Source of the DNA: UBA9647 sp049522195
GTDB lineage: Bacteria; Bacteroidota; Ignavibacteria; UBA10030
Direction of reading: 5' to 3'
DNA: 28,479 bases
Assembly (NCBI GenBank): GCA_049522195.1
Contig: JBEKOB010000053.1
Span: 1-28,479, forward strand
Part shown: positions 25,378 to 28,479 of the stretch, piece by piece
Layout of the letters: each line of letters starts with the position of its first letter
Position numbering within the stretch: position 1 is the stretch's first letter
Translations under genes and position numbers: made by a program
The notes under the pieces: model-generated
Seen by the model: only the letters and a program-made list of their open reading frames with translations
Told to the model about the DNA's origin: nothing
Databases searched by the model: none

Positions 25378-25584
25378 CATAGTCCCTCCGTATCCGATCT
25401 GGATGTCGTGCCAAAGCGCAGCCACCCGCAATCGCGTTTCACGATACAAAATTGTGGGTCGGGACGGATAAAAATGGTGACAGCAGTCACTTGCGGGGCT
25501 GCGGAGGATTAGCTGTGTGGGACTGGATGTGAGAATCCTTCTTGACTGAAACGCTTCTTCGCACAACCAACAGGCGATCTGACT

Positions 25585-25974
25585 TCAAGAGCTTGCTTCG
25601 CGCTCGAATTCTGTCAACGAGAGCGTGTTGCCATCGGGATCGCCGAACCAGGCAACACGCGCTCCACTTGGCGATGTCCATATTCCGAGATCGTCCTGTC
25701 CGAATCCTTCGTATTGCCGGAATTCAACACCTCGCTTCATCAGATCTTGAATCGACCGGCGGATATCCGGCACAATCCATCCAAGAACCGTGTATCCTGC
25801 TGGTTGAAGCTCCTTCACAACTGCAACGCGCAGTTTCGTGCCGCCCGCATCGTACATCAGTGCAAAGCCATCCTCACTGAGGAGCTGGAGACCAAGGACA
25901 TTCGAATAGAACTCTTTTGCGCGATCCGGCATTGTTGTCGGTACGAAGGCGATGATTGGCATGGTTTCGAGCAT
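25585..25974 (-). CDS. VOC superfamily (glyoxalase/bleomycin-resistance fold) protein
   Basis: A 129-residue single-chain vicinal oxygen chelate protein with two beta-alpha-beta-beta-beta modules. Signature segments are AKEFYSNVLGLQLLSEDGFALMYDAGG in the first module and YTVLGWIVPDIRRSIQDLMKRGVEF, then GIWTSPSGARVAWFGDPDGNTLSLTEF in the second. The final E is the usual metal ligand, but the first-module metal position (in IAFVPTT) lacks a His, so metal-dependent enzyme activity is uncertain and a binding or resistance role is possible. It is 109 bp downstream of the GNAT gene on the same strand. A purine-rich AAGGAAAAGGA stretch precedes the ATG. Confidence 0.9.
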   Translation of the reverse strand: MLETMPIIAFVPTTMPDRAKEFYSNVLGLQLLSEDGFALMYDAGGTKLRVAVVKELQPAGYTVLGWIVPDIRRSIQDLMKRGVEFRQYEGFGQDDLGIWTSPSGARVAWFGDPDGNTLSLTEFEREASS

Positions 25975-26083
25975 TCCTTTTCCTTCCTCAGCGCCCGGCG
26001 GTGCTCAATCTAGGCGTGATGCGTTTGAGTTTCGAGTTGTGATCTATCTGCTTGACAAGCGAAGCCACCGGCACAGATACCTC

Positions 26084-26560
26084 CTACAGCTTCTTCTCAT
26101 AACAGATGCTGAATGGATTGCCTACGTACTCCCCAAAAGCCGGAATGAGATGATAGCCGGATGACTCGTAGAGTCCAATTGCCTCAGGTTGTTTTGTTCC
26201 CGTTTCGAGCCGGACTGCTTTGAATCCTGACGTCCGGGCAGTGGATTCGAGAAACTCCAGCAACTTCCGGGCATAGCCCAATCCGCGGAAACCCGGCTTC
26301 ACATACATGCGCTTTACTTCAGTTATTTCAGCGTCCAGCGGACGGAGTGCGCCGCAGCCGACCGGTTCGCTCTCCCGATACATGACGATGAATACGAGCC
26401 CGGGGTCTCCGACGTCTTCCGGATGCAAACCATGAATCCATTGATCGGGATAGCGTGAACCCAGATCAGCATCTAATTCTTGTATCAACGCCAGAGCTGT
26501 TGCGCTATCCGGCCGATCGATTGAGAATGTAACTGACACCCGTGCGTCTGATGTACCCAC
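26084..26560 (-). CDS. GNAT family N-acetyltransferase
   Basis: A 158-residue acetyl-CoA-dependent acyltransferase. Start is GTG at 26560, supported by AAGGA 7 nt upstream. Motif A is VKRMYVKPGFRGLGYARKLLEFLE, containing the pyrophosphate-binding R-x-x-G-x-A loop; preceding strand VGCGALRPL and following AVRLETGTKQPEAIGLYESSGY (motif B) are typical. It should transfer an acetyl group to an amine on a small molecule or protein; the acceptor is unknown. It lies 38 bp downstream of the membrane protease-fold gene and probably shares its transcript. Confidence 0.92.
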   Translation of the reverse strand: MGTSDARVSVTFSIDRPDSATALALIQELDADLGSRYPDQWIHGLHPEDVGDPGLVFIVMYRESEPVGCGALRPLDAEITEVKRMYVKPGFRGLGYARKLLEFLESTARTSGFKAVRLETGTKQPEAIGLYESSGYHLIPAFGEYVGNPFSICYEKKL

Positions 26561-26598
26561 CTAATGTCCTTGAAATGATATTTAGTCGAGCCAGGCCT

Positions 26599-27177
26599 TC
26601 ATGAAATTCGTCGAGTGCGCCCCTGGTCGCGACGCAAAAGTTGCCTCAGAATGGTAAAACCATCCAGCGTCGGTATTGGCATCAACGTGAAAACACCGAT
26701 TGTGACGCTTATGATCCCGAACATCTGCAAGAGACGTTCGCCACTCCATCGCCACAATACGACGAATACCAAACCGGCTACGATGTTAGCAGCGGGGCCG
26801 CCGAGAGAGCGGCCGATCCGGGCTCTTCGAGGCGTGTCGGCTCCGTGCGTGACATAAACATTCACGTCACGCGTCGCCGTCATCAAGTTCGCATCCATCG
26901 GTGCTCCGACGAGACGTCCAGCTACAATGTGGCCGAGCGTATGAATCGCCGTGCAGCAAATGAGAAACACGCCGTATATGATCCCATTCGCCAACACCGC
27001 GATGGTGAATGCTCTGCCGGTCTCAGCGAACGCTGTGACAATTCCAAGAGCGATCCACATGAGGGGACCCAATGCAGCAAACCGCGTTGCCATGAATGTG
27101 ACACCGAGAAATCGGAACAGCTCCCGACGCGACTGCGGCGACGTATCTTCGAACACGAGAAATGGCCGTTTCATCAT
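26599..27177 (-). CDS. Site-2 protease (M50)-fold membrane protein lacking the catalytic Glu
   Basis: A 192-residue integral membrane protein with about four to five hydrophobic segments. It has the M50 arrangement: a TM helix with CTAIHTLGHIVAG, then GRSLGGPAANIVAG, and near the C-terminus LMPIPTLDGF. In active site-2 proteases the first motif is HExxH with a catalytic glutamate. Here it is H79-T-L-G-H83, so the Glu position is Thr (codon ACG), while both His ligands and the third metal ligand D172 in LDG are kept. It may bind zinc but is probably proteolytically inactive. Start is ATG 27177 (AGAGG 4 nt upstream) or 27174. It follows the esterase gene by 48 bp. Confidence 0.75.
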   Translation of the reverse strand: MMKRPFLVFEDTSPQSRRELFRFLGVTFMATRFAALGPLMWIALGIVTAFAETGRAFTIAVLANGIIYGVFLICCTAIHTLGHIVAGRLVGAPMDANLMTATRDVNVYVTHGADTPRRARIGRSLGGPAANIVAGLVFVVLWRWSGERLLQMFGIISVTIGVFTLMPIPTLDGFTILRQLLRRDQGRTRRIS

Positions 27178-27225
27178 TCGACCTCTTTGCTCCAAATCTC
27201 TGGCGGCTGAGATTCTCCACATTCG

Positions 27226-28341
27226 TCACTGGAAAAGAAGCGGTGCAAGCGTCGCAAGGTTGCGTCGCCAGACCATCCACGTGTGCGCTCCCGCAGTTTC
27301 GATCTGCGTATGGCGTATTTCCTTCGAGTCGAGCCAGTTGTTCAGCTTGCGGTTCAGATCAATCAAGTGGTCTTCCTTGCCACAAGCGATCCACAGAAGG
27401 CGCAGCTGTTTGTTTGCTTCTGATGTAAGCTTGGGGAACATTGCCTCAAAGTTTTCGTCGATTCCCCCCGAGCTGAATGCCGCAATCCAGGCAAAGCGAT
27501 CGAGAGCGTTCAAACCTGTGAGAAGAGACTCTGCCCCACCCATCGAGAGTCCGGCGATTGCTCTTGAGTCTCGATCGGTACGAACTCTGTACGTCTTCTC
27601 AACTTCCGGCATGACCTCCGCAAACATCGCCTCCCGGAATTTCGTGTAGTTGCGATCGCGGATATCGCGATCCCGCAGACCCTGACTTGTTCGAGCAACG
27701 ATTTCGGGAGCACCGTAGCCCAAAGGCATAACCAACAGCATCGGCTTTGCTTTCCCCTCAGCAATCAGGTTGTCGAGAATGACCTCCGCACGTCCAACGA
27801 CAGTCCACGCACTGGCATCATCGCTGAACCCGTGAAGCAGGTAAAGCACCGGATACGCTGTCTCGGATTTGGGATCATAACCAGGTGGTGTGTAGACATA
27901 GAAATCACGTTTGTCCCCCACAACAGTGGAGGTATAGCGATGATGATGCACTACACCGTGGGGCACATCGTTCACCTCCCAGGGGAGGGAAGCCGGGCCG
28001 GGCACATGCAGAAGGCTCTGCGTATAGAGGAGATTCATTTTCACGAACGGGTTTGAAGGATCGAAAAGTGACACACCATCAGCGACAAATGCGTAACCAT
28101 AGATATCGGGCTCCATGGGGTCTGTTGTAACGCTCCACACTCCCTCAGCATTTTTCTGCATCGCTATCTGTGCGCCCCCCTCGCGGGAAAGCAGCACGTT
28201 TTGCGCGTTCGGCGCGCGTAGAAAGAATGTTACACGCTTGTCAGGATGTACCTGTGGCGAAACCAGCGGCTGCTGAGCTTCGGTTGAGACAGTCCAGAGA
28301 ATCAGGGCTAGACCCAGGATGGACAGATCGATTCCTTTCAT
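27226..28341 (-). CDS. Exported CE1-type carbohydrate esterase with N-terminal E-set domain
   Basis: A 371-residue secreted esterase. The signal peptide (MKGIDLSILGLALILWTVSTEAQ) is followed by an Ig-like E-set/CBM48-type domain (about 30-105: RVTFFLRAPNAQNVLL, DIYGYAFVADG) and an alpha/beta hydrolase domain of the esterase D/CE1 group (feruloyl and acetylxylan esterases, enterochelin esterase). Motifs: YPVLYLLHGFSDDASAW with the oxyanion loop, and the catalytic triad S266 (GLSMGG), D324 (GKEDHL) and H353 (GAHTW). It would release acyl decorations from polysaccharides. The ATG at 28341 has AAGG 8 nt upstream and begins the signal peptide; a GTG at 28356 is in frame. Whether the acyl group is ferulate or acetate cannot be told. 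Confidence 0.92.
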   Translation of the reverse strand: MKGIDLSILGLALILWTVSTEAQQPLVSPQVHPDKRVTFFLRAPNAQNVLLSREGGAQIAMQKNAEGVWSVTTDPMEPDIYGYAFVADGVSLFDPSNPFVKMNLLYTQSLLHVPGPASLPWEVNDVPHGVVHHHRYTSTVVGDKRDFYVYTPPGYDPKSETAYPVLYLLHGFSDDASAWTVVGRAEVILDNLIAEGKAKPMLLVMPLGYGAPEIVARTSQGLRDRDIRDRNYTKFREAMFAEVMPEVEKTYRVRTDRDSRAIAGLSMGGAESLLTGLNALDRFAWIAAFSSGGIDENFEAMFPKLTSEANKQLRLLWIACGKEDHLIDLNRKLNNWLDSKEIRHTQIETAGAHTWMVWRRNLATLAPLLFQ

Positions 28342-28428
28342 GGCTTTGACCTTCACGGTGCGGTTTGAGGTTGTACTGCAGAAATGGGGCTTTTCAAAGA
28401 GCTCTATCAGCCTTTACTTCAACTTCAG

Positions 28429-28479
28429 GAAATCCGAAGCACGAAATCCGAATCCCTAAACAAGTTCTAAACACGAAAT
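28429..28479. repeat. Short direct repeats of a CGAAATCCGAA-type word
   Basis: GAAATCCGAA occurs at 28429-28438 and again at 28443-28452, 14 bp apart, and ACGAAAT recurs at 28441 and at the window end (28473-28479). The A/C-rich pattern is unlike coding sequence nearby and may be the edge of a short interspersed repeat cut by the window. Only 123 bp upstream of the esterase are visible. Confidence 0.45.

Noticed and set aside
24844..25512. Plus-strand open frame of 222 codons opposite the small unknown protein
   Set aside because: Its translation lacks domain-like patterns and has no ribosome site, while the minus-strand frame has a GGAGGG site and well-patterned conserved blocks; it also starts across the MFS gene's upstream region.

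Overview
The window reads as a chromosomal segment of a free-living, saccharolytic Gram-negative bacterium. Base composition is moderate, by eye slightly above 50% GC. Exported glycosidases with signal peptides, a TolC-type outer membrane channel and families common in the Bacteroidota/Ignavibacteriota/Chlorobiota group (GH97, GH29, GH78, SSS symporters, TlpA-like lipid-side thioredoxins with TPR-like regions) point to that superphylum. Clear Shine-Dalgarno sequences (for example AAGGAGG before the GH97 gene) and sigma70-like -35/-10 pairs argue against Bacteroidia proper and for a relative such as Ignavibacteria. This placement is inference. No rRNA, tRNA, CRISPR array, phage or insertion sequence was found.

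Region 1 (1-9250) is a sugar-catabolism block. It holds the N-terminal part of a GH29 alpha-L-fucosidase cut by the window edge, and divergent from it a tight three-gene plus-strand run: a GH97 glycosidase with retaining-type catalytic residues (alpha-galactosidase-like rather than SusB-like), an MFS sugar porter, and a ~1087-residue exported multidomain protein with a CBM6 module and a probable TIM-barrel that I cannot assign to a named glycoside hydrolase family. Facing it is an SSS sodium/solute symporter. There is no SusC/SusD pair, so uptake here appears to rely on inner-membrane symporters.

Region 2 (9250-16500) has a TPR/thioredoxin-fold protein whose CxxC motif has lost its first cysteine, an M28 zinc peptidase with its own promoter and terminator, and a GH78 alpha-L-rhamnosidase behind a strong sigma70-like promoter. 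Between GH78 and the next gene lies what may be the degraded tail of an outer-membrane beta-barrel gene.

Region 3 (16500-23500) carries an APC permease fused to a universal-stress-type domain, then a compact efflux operon: TetR regulator, EmrA-type membrane fusion protein, EmrB-type 14-TM exporter, TolC. A 9+9 bp inverted repeat just upstream of the regulator start is a good operator candidate.

Region 4 (23500-28479) is all minus strand: an MFS transporter, a conserved small unknown protein, a VOC protein, a GNAT acetyltransferase, a site-2-protease-fold membrane protein lacking the catalytic glutamate, and an exported CE1-type esterase. With the fucosidase, alpha-galactosidase-like enzyme and rhamnosidase, the esterase suggests that decorated plant or algal polysaccharides are degraded.

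The most promising candidates for something new are the multidomain CBM6 protein (4089-7349), the divergent thioredoxin protein (9452-11344) and the pseudo-protease (26599-27177). No obviously novel defence or mobile system was seen.
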